From the NCBI RefSeq assembly GCF_001976145.1, contig NZ_MOXD01000003.1, forward strand, positions 310,001-374,000: a stretch of DNA of 64,000 nucleotides, written 5' to 3'. The DNA is from Serratia oryzae (lineage in GTDB: Bacteria; Pseudomonadota; Gammaproteobacteria; Enterobacterales; Enterobacteriaceae). Positions 1 to 7,994 of the stretch are shown piece after piece; position 1 is the stretch's first letter, and each line of letters starts with the position of its first letter. The notes beneath the pieces are model-generated. The model was not told where the DNA came from. It worked only from the letters and a program-made list of their open reading frames with translations, and made no database searches. The position numbers were made by a program, and so were the translations under genes.

Positions 1-1162
1 CCAACGACAGTGGAACGCCCTGACGTTGATAACGGGCCAACTGCTGTTCATCTTCACGCAAGTGCTGTTGCGCCTGCAGTTTTGGCTCCGGGGGCGTTCC
101 GTCCAAAAGACGATACTGCACCAGATCCTGACCAATACGGCTCGTCAGGCGCTGGTTATTGACAAAACTTGCCAACAACGCCGCCGCCATAAACAGCGCC
201 AATGAAGCGCCGCCCCACCACCCGATGCGTTGCGCTGGCGTCAACCCGCCCCGCTTCGGCAACAGCGGCAATACGAGGTCAGGAAACGGCAGTGCCAATG
301 CGGGCAATGCCGACAACGGCGCCGTGAGCGTGGTGCCACGCTGCAAAACGCGCTGCCACAGGTTATCGCCACCACCGCGCATTGCGGTCATCCTCACCGC
401 CAACCACTGCGGGCGTAAAGGCGGCAATGCTGTCTGCGCCGTCGTCAGTTCATCCACCACCACCGCATTCAACCAGCGCAGTGCGTCGTCCAGCCACAGA
501 GCCTGCGACAGTCGACCTTCGGCGGCCAGGCGCTCTGTACCTGTCTTCCTCGCCTCGACAAAAGACGGGACAGCGGCGTGACCACGCCAGTCCGTCATCC
601 CCTCACCCGCATCAACAAACCAGCCTTCATCGGCTCCCGGCGCAGCAAAATAGCCACACAGCCAGAACGGTGTCGCAGAGCTCAAGGCTCGGCACTGGCT
701 GATGGCACTGCGCCAATGGTGCAGTTGCCCGCGCAAGGCGGCTTCGTCCTGATGCTGTTCAGGCACCACACTCAGCATCAGTGACAGATGCGGTAACACC
801 TCCGGACGATGGGCGGCGAGCCACTGCACGGTGTGTTGCAGGCTGTCCGGCGTTGGCGTGGCCAGATAAGCGCCCTGTACCGTGGCACGAAAGGTTTCCC
901 CGCGGGCAAACAAACGTGCGGTATCTCCACACACCAATACCAGCGATCCCGTTAGCCTGGTGGGCAAATTTATCGCCGGGGCTGAGGTGGCCAGGAGCGG
1001 TTCACGGCGGATCATCAACCAGCAAGCCAGTGCGACAGTCAGCAACACCGCCGCGGTCAATCCCCATCGGGAAGCCGTTGCCAGCGGCAGGAACACCCAG
1101 ACCAACAGCAATACCAGCAATCCCGCCCAGCACCACAGCAAGCACCGTGAAACGGTTGTCAT
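1..1162 (-). CDS. T6SS IcmF/TssM-like inner-membrane protein, partial (C-terminus beyond window)
   Basis: The reading frame is open from an ATG at 1162 to the window edge (387 codons seen) and starts 10 bp after tssL behind a GAGGAT ribosome site. Two hydrophobic helices lie at residues about 7-28 and 33-50 and a third at about 310-330, the topology of IcmF/TssM-type proteins. The region between helices 2 and 3 shows no Walker A motif, which full TssM proteins often have there. It may therefore be the IcmF-like, OmpA-tailed membrane protein that follows DotU in some enterobacterial T6SS clusters, or a TssM lacking ATPase residues. The visible part cannot decide. Being last in the tssBCKL run supports a role in the envelope-spanning membrane complex. 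Confidence 0.7.
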   Translation of the reverse strand, partial: MTTVSRCLLWCWAGLLVLLLVWVFLPLATASRWGLTAAVLLTVALACWLMIRREPLLATSAPAINLPTRLTGSLVLVCGDTARLFARGETFRATVQGAYLATPTPDSLQHTVQWLAAHRPEVLPHLSLMLSVVPEQHQDEAALRGQLHHWRSAISQCRALSSATPFWLCGYFAAPGADEGWFVDAGEGMTDWRGHAAVPSFVEARKTGTERLAAEGRLSQALWLDDALRWLNAVVVDELTTAQTALPPLRPQWLAVRMTAMRGGGDNLWQRVLQRGTTLTAPLSALPALALPFPDLVLPLLPKRGGLTPAQRIGWWGGASLALFMAAALLASFVNNQRLTSRIGQDLVQYRLLDGTPPEPKLQAQQHLREDEQQLARYQRQGVPLSL

Positions 1163-1172
1163 TAGAACATCC

Positions 1173-1817
1173 TCACGACAGCGTCTGCTGCACCCACTGT
1201 TGCAGGCTCAGGTGCAATCCCCACCACAGCCCCGCCAGTGCCACAACGGCCAACAACGCGCGCCACCACAGGGAACGTGCACCGCGCCGATACCTGCGGC
1301 CACGGGGCTTGACCACCATCGGCGTCGGCTGCGGCAAGGTAAACGGCGGCACTAGCCGCTCAAGCGTCGCCAGCATCGCCTCTCTGTCCGGCGCATCCTC
1401 ATCCCGGTACTGGCCACTGAATCCCAACAGCAGTACCCGATGAAAACAGGTCAACACTGCCACGTTCGGTGCCGGTTGACGCAGCACGCCGCGAATACGC
1501 TCCCACAGCAGTTCGCCTGCCCCCAACGTATTGAAGTAGCGGGTTTGCAACGGTGAGTTCAGCCATTCACGGTAACCGGCGTCCTGTACTTTACGGCTCA
1601 TCACCGCACCATCCAGCAAGGCGCATTGCGCATACAGGATATGGTCAATATCAGCAGCACTGAGCCCCGCCGCAGTCAGCGCGGCACGGGCCTCATCCAC
1701 CTGTACACAGGCAGTGCGGTACAGCCCTCGGCCATCCTCGGCTTGCCAGCCGTTACGCAATTGGCAGACCGTACGCCAGGTGTCATGTAACACCCCGTCT
1801 ATCGCTATCGTGGTCAT
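1173..1817 (-). CDS. tssL: T6SS membrane-complex protein TssL (DotU/short form)
   Basis: This 214-aa protein has the DotU/TssL plan: a helical cytoplasmic domain (residues 1-170, with the family-type segment YFNTLGAGELLWERI) and one C-terminal transmembrane helix at about 186-205 that anchors it in the inner membrane. It lacks a C-terminal OmpA/peptidoglycan-binding domain, so it is the short form; any peptidoglycan anchor would come from a partner. TssL, TssM and TssJ form the T6SS envelope channel that docks the baseplate. Its start overlaps the end of tssK by 4 bp, which indicates translational coupling within one minus-strand operon. Confidence 0.93.
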   Translation of the reverse strand: MTTIAIDGVLHDTWRTVCQLRNGWQAEDGRGLYRTACVQVDEARAALTAAGLSAADIDHILYAQCALLDGAVMSRKVQDAGYREWLNSPLQTRYFNTLGAGELLWERIRGVLRQPAPNVAVLTCFHRVLLLGFSGQYRDEDAPDREAMLATLERLVPPFTLPQPTPMVVKPRGRRYRRGARSLWWRALLAVVALAGLWWGLHLSLQQWVQQTLS

Positions 1818-3151
1818 GAACGCAGCACCGCAAACAGTTCAAGTTGCACATCACCCAAGGTTCCCGGCACGTAAAACGCGCAGGCCCCGGCCGCCAGCAT
1901 GGCACGGGCCGCATCGTTATCGAGCGTCAGGGCAAAGTACTGGTTCTCCAGCCGCAGCGGGATGGCGGCGGGTACATGACTCAACGCCACCAAAGGCACA
2001 CCGCTGATCGCCACGTTGACGATCTCGGCCACCTCGTCCGGGCTGCCCGCTTTACACAGCAGCGGAAACTGGGTTTGCAACTGATGGGCCGGTACGGAAG
2101 AACGTACCGACAGATAGAAGTCAGCCTCTTCCCGCAGGCGGGCATCGTGCAGAGCCCCTTTCCAGAACCCGCCTTCGCGGGTCAGATCGATGGTCAGCAC
2201 CCGTGACGGCAGGCTGGCTTCCAGCAGCAGGCTCAATAGCGCAAACAACGGGAGAAAAACGTGACCCGGCGCGCGATGATCGTAGGCCGGAATGGCATCG
2301 ATATCGTGCTCCAACGAAAACGTCATCAGGCTGCCCGCCAGGCGGGCCAGTTCACGGTAGATCAGTTCTGGGTGTTGCTCCGGGTGGGCCAGCAGGTCAT
2401 TGAGCACCGGCTCATGGCTGTTGAGCGCATTGAGCAACCAGAACAGCGACACATCCGCCACGGCAAAATCGGCCATGCGCTGATTGCTTTCACGGCGCAT
2501 GCCCATCAGCCGACGGCGCTTGGCGCCGAGTTGCAAAGCCAGTTGTGTCAGTTGCTCAATCAGTAACGGACTGGCGGAAAACGCCAGCAGCGGTGGCACA
2601 AACTGGCTGTCCAGACGCCATTGCCCCTGGCTATCGCGCACCAGCCGTGCCAGCGGCAGCGTCAGGTATTCGCCGTTCTCTTCATGGTCAAAGCGCAGTG
2701 TCAAGGCATGACGCAGCACCGCCATTTCCGTGCGCGCCTCACCCAGCATATCCTGTACGTTGGCCCACTCCTGCCGGTAACGCAGCGGGCGTTCACTGTG
2801 CCCAGTGGCATCCACATTGCTGCCCCCGGCACTCAATAATGGCAAGGCAAGCACCACGGTGGCAGACTCGCGCCCCGCCAGCGCAGCCAGCGAGCAGGCC
2901 GGTGGCAAGGTGTCGGCAACCTGGCTATCGATCAGGGTGCCATCCGGCAGGCGAACCACCAGATGTTCCAGGTTGAGGCGCTCAACGTTCAGCGCCTGCT
3001 CATCAAACTGGCAGACCAGCACGCCCCAAGGGTGCACCACCGGAATACGCGCCACACGATCGGTACTGAACGCTTCCCACTGTGCCTGCTGCTGAAACTG
3101 TTGCGGAGCCAAAAAAGCCCCTTCACTCCATAATGGACGGTAAATCTTCAT
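1814..3151 (-). CDS. tssK: T6SS baseplate subunit TssK
   Basis: TssK links the T6SS baseplate to the membrane complex. The 445-aa product starts MKIYRPLWSEGAFLAPQQFQ, the characteristic TssK N-terminus. The frame is open further upstream to 3223, but the start at 3151 is chosen because AAGGA lies 6 nt before it and it matches the usual family start. The C-terminal part carries the family pattern with PLVALSHVPAAIPLRLENQY. It follows tssC by about 80 bp and overlaps tssL by 4 bp. The length is normal for the family and there is no sign of decay. Confidence 0.95.
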   Translation of the reverse strand: MKIYRPLWSEGAFLAPQQFQQQAQWEAFSTDRVARIPVVHPWGVLVCQFDEQALNVERLNLEHLVVRLPDGTLIDSQVADTLPPACSLAALAGRESATVVLALPLLSAGGSNVDATGHSERPLRYRQEWANVQDMLGEARTEMAVLRHALTLRFDHEENGEYLTLPLARLVRDSQGQWRLDSQFVPPLLAFSASPLLIEQLTQLALQLGAKRRRLMGMRRESNQRMADFAVADVSLFWLLNALNSHEPVLNDLLAHPEQHPELIYRELARLAGSLMTFSLEHDIDAIPAYDHRAPGHVFLPLFALLSLLLEASLPSRVLTIDLTREGGFWKGALHDARLREEADFYLSVRSSVPAHQLQTQFPLLCKAGSPDEVAEIVNVAISGVPLVALSHVPAAIPLRLENQYFALTLDNDAARAMLAAGACAFYVPGTLGDVQLELFAVLRS

Positions 3152-3234
3152 CAACATTCCTTGCATACGACTCGGTGCATCATCCACGGCGTTGCTGCTC
3201 AATGGGCGACAACACCGGGACAAAGAGGTGACTG

Positions 3235-4803
3235 TCAGGCCTTCGCTTTCGGCATCTGCGACACCAGGGACAGGCCCACATCCAGCCCTTCGACCTGGAA
3301 GTGTGGCACCGCGTACAGCTTGACGCGGAAGAAGCCCGGGTTGTCTTCGATGTCTTCCACCGTCACCTTGGCATCACGCAGCGGGTGAGAGGCCTGCAGG
3401 TCATCACCCGGATCGGTCATCTCGGTCACCAGGCTGCGCACCCAGGTGTTCAGCTCCAGCTCCAGCAGGCGGCGATCTTTGGTGGTGCCGATGTTCTCGC
3501 GCTGAATAAGCTTCAGGTGGTGAGCAATACGCGACAGCAGGAAGATGTACGGCAGGCGTGAGTTGATGCGGCTGTTGGCCGTGGCATCTGCGGTGTCATA
3601 CAGCGCCGGTTTCTGCGCCGAGTTGGCGGAGAAGAAGCAGGCATAGTCGCGGTTTTTGTAGTACGACAGCGGAATGAAACCGAGGTTGGCGAATTCAAAC
3701 TCACGCGTTTCCGGGATCATCACCTCAGACGGGATCTTCACCTGATTACCGGTGCCCAGATCGTACAGGTGGATTGGCAGATCGGTCACTGCACCACCGG
3801 CCTGCGGGCCGCGGATCTGTACGCACCAGCCATTGTCGATAAAGCTTTTCACCATGTTGGCGGCAAAGGCGAACGATGCATTGGTCCACAGGTATTTATC
3901 GTGGTCCGGGCCGGTCACTTCTTCCACATAGTTGAAGCTGCGTACTGGCACAGTATCCGGGCCATACGGCAGGCGGCCCAGCACGCGCGGCATCGTCAGG
4001 CCGATATAGCGCGCATCGTCGGTGTCACGGAAGGATTTCCACTTGATGTATTCGGCGCGGTCAAAGTAGTTGCCGATATCTTTGATAGCGGCCACTTCTT
4101 CCATCGAGTTTTTGAGGAAGAACGCCGGACCAACGGCACCGATAAACGGCATATGGGCGGCAGCGGCCACTTTGGAGAGGTTGCGCAGCAATGCCACGTC
4201 TTGGGCGCTGGCATCAAACTCGTAGTTGGAAATCACCGCCCCAATCGGCTCACCGCCGGGGGTGTCGTATTCCGCAATATAGGTATGGCGGTACAGGCCG
4301 CTCTGGATGATTTCCGGGCTGTCTTCAAAGTCCTGACGCAGGTCGTCTTTGGCAATGTCGAGCAGTTCCAGCTTCACGTTCTGGCGAAAATCGGTTTTAT
4401 TCACCAGCGATTTCAGGCCACGCCACAGGGATTCCACTTTCTGGAACTCCGGGTGATGCATCACCGCGTCCAGTTGGCGGCTGATTTTTTCATCCAGCGC
4501 GGCGATGTGGCTGTCCAGCAGGTTCTTGTCGAGCTTCTCAACTTTCTGCGCCGACTGCTTCAGCAGGTCTAAAAAGACGCTGACGGCAGCGGTCACACGC
4601 TCATCGGCCGAGACGTCCGCTAGGGCATCGCCGTCCTGAAAAGCCTCAATGCCGTTAAGCTGGGAGACCGGGTTAAGGTTGATTTTTTCAAACAGCGACG
4701 CATAAACGCTGTGCGGCGCCGGAGCGTTTTTTTCCAGCACGGTGGTGGTAGGGCTCTGACGTTGTGCCGTTCTTTCCTGCAATGCTTCTTCCTGTCCAGA
4801 CAT
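3235..4803 (-). CDS. tssC: T6SS contractile sheath large subunit TssC (VipB)
   Basis: The 522-aa protein is a full-length TssC/VipB. With TssB it builds the cytoplasmic contractile sheath around the Hcp tube. Recognisable conserved stretches include FQKVESLWRGLKSLV (about residue 120), GAVISNYEFD and FMGLTMPR-type RYIGLTMPRVLGRLPYG, PAFFLKNSMEEVAAIKDIG, and the C-terminal LYAVPHFQVEGLDVGLSLVS. It lies 24 bp downstream of tssB on the same strand, with a purine-rich AAGGAAAAG ahead of its ATG. This tssB-tssC order is the standard sheath gene pair. Confidence 0.97.
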   Translation of the reverse strand: MSGQEEALQERTAQRQSPTTTVLEKNAPAPHSVYASLFEKINLNPVSQLNGIEAFQDGDALADVSADERVTAAVSVFLDLLKQSAQKVEKLDKNLLDSHIAALDEKISRQLDAVMHHPEFQKVESLWRGLKSLVNKTDFRQNVKLELLDIAKDDLRQDFEDSPEIIQSGLYRHTYIAEYDTPGGEPIGAVISNYEFDASAQDVALLRNLSKVAAAAHMPFIGAVGPAFFLKNSMEEVAAIKDIGNYFDRAEYIKWKSFRDTDDARYIGLTMPRVLGRLPYGPDTVPVRSFNYVEEVTGPDHDKYLWTNASFAFAANMVKSFIDNGWCVQIRGPQAGGAVTDLPIHLYDLGTGNQVKIPSEVMIPETREFEFANLGFIPLSYYKNRDYACFFSANSAQKPALYDTADATANSRINSRLPYIFLLSRIAHHLKLIQRENIGTTKDRRLLELELNTWVRSLVTEMTDPGDDLQASHPLRDAKVTVEDIEDNPGFFRVKLYAVPHFQVEGLDVGLSLVSQMPKAKA

Positions 4804-4827
4804 GGGTCTTTTCCTTATCCCGGGCGA

Positions 4828-5325
4828 TTAACAGTTTTCGAGTGCCAGTATTTCCAGTTCCGTGCGCAGTTCGTCGCTGAGCGCCTCATCCTTCAGGATG
4901 ATTTCGAATTCGCGGCGGAAAGTGGCGTTGTCCAGCAGGTTGGATTTGAGGTCGCGTAGCAGATTGCGCATCGCCAGCATGGCGCGCAGTTGCGGGATTT
5001 GACGCGCCACCTGCTCGGGTTCGAAGTCTTTCATGGCGCTGAAGCTGAGGTTGACGGTGGTGTCGCTCAGGTCGTCGGACAGGGTGTCAGGCACGGAGAG
5101 GGCGAGCTTGGGGTTGAATTCGGCCAGCACGCTATCGAAGTTATTTTTATTGATATTGATTTTTTCACGCTCAGACAACGGACGCTGTTCTTGCCCATTG
5201 CTGTAATCCCCCATCGCCAGCAATTTGAGCGGCAGCTCGACTTGTTTCTGTGCGCCACCGGTATGCAGGTCTAATCGGATATTAACTCGGGCTTTGGGGA
5301 CTTCATTTTGGTAGGATTTGGACAT
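4828..5325 (-). CDS. tssB: T6SS contractile sheath small subunit TssB (VipA)
   Basis: The 165-aa protein is TssB/VipA, the small sheath subunit that pairs with TssC. The N-terminus MSKSYQNEVPKARVNIRLDL and the stretch LPLKLLAMGDYSNGQEQRPL are typical of the family, as is the helical C-terminal half (residues 100-160) that interlocks with TssC. It is the first gene of the visible minus-strand T6SS operon, and the operon promoter should lie in the 775-bp gap upstream. Its length is normal. Confidence 0.96.
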   Translation of the reverse strand: MSKSYQNEVPKARVNIRLDLHTGGAQKQVELPLKLLAMGDYSNGQEQRPLSEREKININKNNFDSVLAEFNPKLALSVPDTLSDDLSDTTVNLSFSAMKDFEPEQVARQIPQLRAMLAMRNLLRDLKSNLLDNATFRREFEIILKDEALSDELRTELEILALENC

Positions 5326-6100
5326 GGGTCTCCCTGTTCAATTAAGACAATAAAGAACGGTCTGCCCTGGAGAAATCAATAAGAATGGCTAACCCTGCCA
5401 GACAAAAACTTCCTTTTCACATCATCGGATGCGGACGAAAAAGAGGGTCACAAGCCAGCCCATTCCTTACCGGATAATGGCAGAGCGCTGTGTAAATAAG
5501 CTTTATCTGAATAAAGAACGTATCCAGATAAAACTTACCGCAGGCAGTGTAGAAACCTTAATCAGATTAGTGAAACCCCGCAATGTAACAAAATATTTCA
5601 AAAAGGCATTCGTGCGACCTCTCTCATTGCGATGATTATTAAGAATTTCCCACCTCAGCGCCGCCAACGCTTATCCGACGTGGGTTAGCACGGAACCCTC
5701 GGTTGTTCAGCGAGCAATTCACCACGATTGAAAGGGGTCTTTATTGCCCGATATTTTTTATAAGGACGCTCAGGGACAAGGGAGATGGCATGATTTTAAA
5801 AAGCGTCTATCACACACAAATACATTCACCATATGAATGTATTCTGCTTTTTTAAGTTGAAGTTGGCTGCTGTTTACTGCCTCCCGACACATTGAATTTT
5901 CCTGTTCTCCTCATCTCATTTGGCGACACATGCAACACAGCCTTTCCCCATCAGAAACCTCATACCCCGAGCATGCATTGCATTTTATTGTGCAGGTGTG
6001 TAAAAAATGGCACTGCCCGCATCCGGTGCTCATGAAAGCCCCCCACCCTCTTACTGAACAATAGGCTGAACATCTTGTTTTGACGACTTTGGAGTATGAT
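5326..6100. other. Long non-coding region upstream of tssB
   Basis: This 775-bp stretch separates the leftward tssB operon from a rightward unrecognised gene. Small open frames occur (for example 5429-5635) but have no good ribosome site and no recognisable product. The stretch should hold the T6SS operon promoter; I could not find a convincing sigma54 (GG/GC) element on the minus strand. A strong palindrome at 5819-5843 is listed separately. Confidence 0.6.
5819..5843. promoter_or_regulatory. Perfect 10-bp inverted repeat, possible operator
   Basis: The arm AATACATTCA is followed by a 5-base spacer and then its exact reverse complement TGAATGTATT. Outside the arms the flanks continue the symmetry loosely (AAAAAGC on the left, GCTTTTT on the right). 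It lies in the gap between tssB and the gene at 6101. It could be a regulator site or a bidirectional terminator; the sequence alone does not decide. Confidence 0.45.
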
Positions 6101-6718
6101 TTGCGTTCAGATAGCGTTTCCCAAGATATTTTACCCGAACTGGCTCGCTTTGCCTGGTGTGGTCTGGTCGCACTCCGCCTGGCCCAGCAGCAAGGCCGTG
6201 CGTTGTCTGACCTGCAGCAGCGCCTGTTTCTGATGCAGTGGTTGGCTTCCGCCCAGAAGCAGAAACGTTTCCCCAAATGCGTGGCCTCGGACATCGCCTG
6301 GTTATTGATGCAAGGCAAAAAATACGGCTTTGCCGCCAAACTGAGTCACAAGCTCGATTACCTGTATCGCTCCACCAGCGGTGTGCTGGAACTGCAAAGT
6401 GATTTATTCAGGCTGACCTATTTCCTTGAAACCCTGAAACCCATGGACTGGCAGAATGAACAGGTGACGCAGGAAGAGTGGACGCAAGGCTTCAGCGCCA
6501 ACGCGTCGACCAGTACGGTATATGCCGCCAAAGCGTTACTGGAAAGCAACTATAATGAGGCGGGACAATTGCTGACGCCCATGTCATTGCGGTTTGCCGG
6601 GGATACGGGGGTATGCCTGCACTCCTGGCACAGTGCCACCTTTCCTATCAACGCGATCCAGACCTCAACGGTCTGGCGGTATTCACGCTGTTGCCAGTAC
6701 CGTGCCGCTCGCCTGTAA
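6101..6718 (+). CDS. Unrecognised protein next to the T6SS operon, possibly 3'-truncated
   Basis: I do not recognise this 205-aa product. A TTG start at 6101 is proposed because GGAG sits 6 nt upstream; the frame is open only 7 codons further, with no ATG until residue 45. The first 160 residues look like a real soluble helical protein (QDILPELARFAWCGLVAL, LQQRLFLMQWLASAQ). The last 40 or so (Trp, Cys and Arg rich, ending YRAARL) look like out-of-frame sequence, so the true C-terminus may be lost by a frameshift or recombination near 6590. It diverges from tssB and could be a T6SS accessory gene, but nothing in the sequence proves that. Confidence 0.4.
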   Translation: MRSDSVSQDILPELARFAWCGLVALRLAQQQGRALSDLQQRLFLMQWLASAQKQKRFPKCVASDIAWLLMQGKKYGFAAKLSHKLDYLYRSTSGVLELQSDLFRLTYFLETLKPMDWQNEQVTQEEWTQGFSANASTSTVYAAKALLESNYNEAGQLLTPMSLRFAGDTGVCLHSWHSATFPINAIQTSTVWRYSRCCQYRAARL

Positions 6719-7181
6719 TTGCTGGTGCCGGATCTTTGTGCTGATGGTGCCTCACGTTCAAAGGTCGTTGTCCACCGTGTACGCTGCCTGCAATGGGTGG
6801 AGTTAAAAACCCTGTACCGTGGGTGATGGTATCGATTTAATACTGGCCGTTGACGCCCCCCCATGCAACATTGCCATAGCGGGAACAATGGTCTAATTTT
6901 ACAAACAGCCTCTTTCAACATGAAAACCGGGATAGATTGACGCTCTCCATCAAAGGGGGGATCTTCTTCAGTAAACACGGGTTCTCTCCGCTGGAGTTCT
7001 TCGGCATGCCATTGAAAAAACTGTCTGCCCCCAAACTGCTTTTTCTGTTTGCTATAAACGCCAACGCCGAAAAAATTAATGGCGTGGGCGTGAAGAAACT
7101 GAATGTGATTGACCCTGTTGAACAACGCACAATGGATGCGGTGGTGTTTTTTCCTGGCGCTGGGATTCATTGTTGTCAGCG
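6719..7181. other. Inter-gene stretch at the left island edge with coding remnants
   Basis: No intact recognisable gene is visible over these 463 bp. The only protein-like piece is the remnant at 6937-7196. The stretch lies between the probable 3' truncation of the 6101 gene and the first convincing island gene, so it may hold the left junction of the island. Confidence 0.5.
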
Positions 7182-7196
7182 TTACACATCCTGGTG
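6937..7196 (+). pseudogene. Probable coding remnant with frameshift
   Basis: A plus-strand frame reads like authentic protein for about 70 residues (KKLSAPKLLFLFAINANAEK, then NGVGVKKLNVIDPVEQRTMD). It then passes a run of T at about 7146-7152. Changing frame there continues as a plausible membrane helix, FFLALGFIVVSVTHPGD, ending near 7196. There is no ribosome site at its apparent start and its end overlaps the tail of the minus-strand gene at 7182. It is best read as the 3' remnant of a broken gene; the family is not recognised. Confidence 0.3.
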
Positions 7197-7847
7197 ACAA
7201 TTTTCAGGATGCAAACCTGATTGGGCACAGCGGTAGACCGGTACCGGGCGGAGGGTGGCGGTGAGGCTGTCCCAGATGGGTACCTCAGCGGTTGCAATAC
7301 GCATCCCCTTTTTTCTGAGCACTGCCACGTCAGCGGCGATCCGCTGCATACCGAACCAGAACAGACCATCCAGCGCCGTCACTGCCAGTCCGCTCTCCAG
7401 CGCCTGCTTAAGCCGCTCACGCGGCATTCTAATTTCCCTGGCAATCTCCCGATAAGGCGCAGCGCTCTCGCCTGACGATCCTTCCCGGCGAATGCGGGTT
7501 GACAGACGGTAGTGAAACTCTTCCGGTATCTGATTTAAATCAGATTTCACGCTGTAAACACAGCCAAAACGCTTGCCGTTAAACACGACGTTTTTCTGAC
7601 TGAGTGGCAGTTCATCACGCAGCCCGGCAATCAGTTGCGGGGCACGCACCAGCAGCAAACGAAAAGGCAGTTCAAAGCTGGTGACATAATCCACATTCAG
7701 CAAGGCGATACGCAGACGTTCGGCACTTCCAGCCCTAACCTGACGGCACTCTTCGATAACCTCAGCCCATTGACGTGTGATACGCGGCGTTTCGTCGATT
7801 TCCGCGAAGCGGTATTTTTCAAGGTGGTAATCAATGCGTTCGGCCAT
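7182..7847 (-). CDS. Island protein of unknown function (221 aa)
   Basis: The frame opens at 7886, but the ATG at 7847 is preferred because AAAGGAG lies 6 nt upstream. The 221-aa product is soluble and basic in its second half (RLSTRIRREG, REIRMPRERLKQALESG). It resembles regulators or DNA-handling proteins of integrative elements in general character, but I do not recognise the family. It is the last gene of the leftward arm that also holds alpA and three Gp2/YfjJ-family genes. An 18-bp palindrome lies 22 bp upstream of its start. Confidence 0.6.
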   Translation of the reverse strand: MAERIDYHLEKYRFAEIDETPRITRQWAEVIEECRQVRAGSAERLRIALLNVDYVTSFELPFRLLLVRAPQLIAGLRDELPLSQKNVVFNGKRFGCVYSVKSDLNQIPEEFHYRLSTRIRREGSSGESAAPYREIAREIRMPRERLKQALESGLAVTALDGLFWFGMQRIAADVAVLRKKGMRIATAEVPIWDSLTATLRPVPVYRCAQSGLHPENCHQDV

Positions 7848-7869
7848 GCTGGGCTCCTTTCCATTCTTC

Positions 7870-7887
7870 GTTGATAACTTTATCAAC
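7870..7887. promoter_or_regulatory. Palindrome GTTGATAA-ct-TTATCAAC upstream of the 221-aa gene
   Basis: Two perfect 8-bp arms are separated by 2 bp, 22 bp ahead of the start at 7847 on the minus strand. A TATCAAC tract of this kind is a likely protein-binding operator for this gene or for autoregulation. The shape is seen directly; the function is inferred. Confidence 0.45.
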
Positions 7888-7947
7888 GGTCAACAAAAAG
7901 CGGAAATCAATTTACCCACCACAACCTCATCCTGCCTGACCTAGATT

Positions 7948-7966
7948 GCTGACGACGTTCGTCAGC
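7948..7966. terminator. Hairpin between two leftward island genes
   Basis: The 8-bp arms GCTGACGA and TCGTCAGC flank a 3-base loop. It lies between the gene ending at 7995 and the one starting at 7847. No U-run follows on either strand, so it is a weak terminator or an RNA processing/stability element. Confidence 0.45.
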
Positions 7967-7994
7967 CCTGGACGGTATGAGTCTCCACCCTGCA

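Noticed and set aside
3769..4572. 267-codon plus-strand frame opposite tssC
   Set aside because: It is an antisense shadow of a well-conserved sheath gene.
5429..5635. 68-codon plus-strand frame upstream of tssB
   Set aside because: It has no ribosome site and no recognisable product, and it lies in a probable control region.
7182..7847. Identification as an AcaB/PFL_4669-like integrative element protein
   Set aside because: General resemblance in size and basic character only; no conserved motif could be matched.
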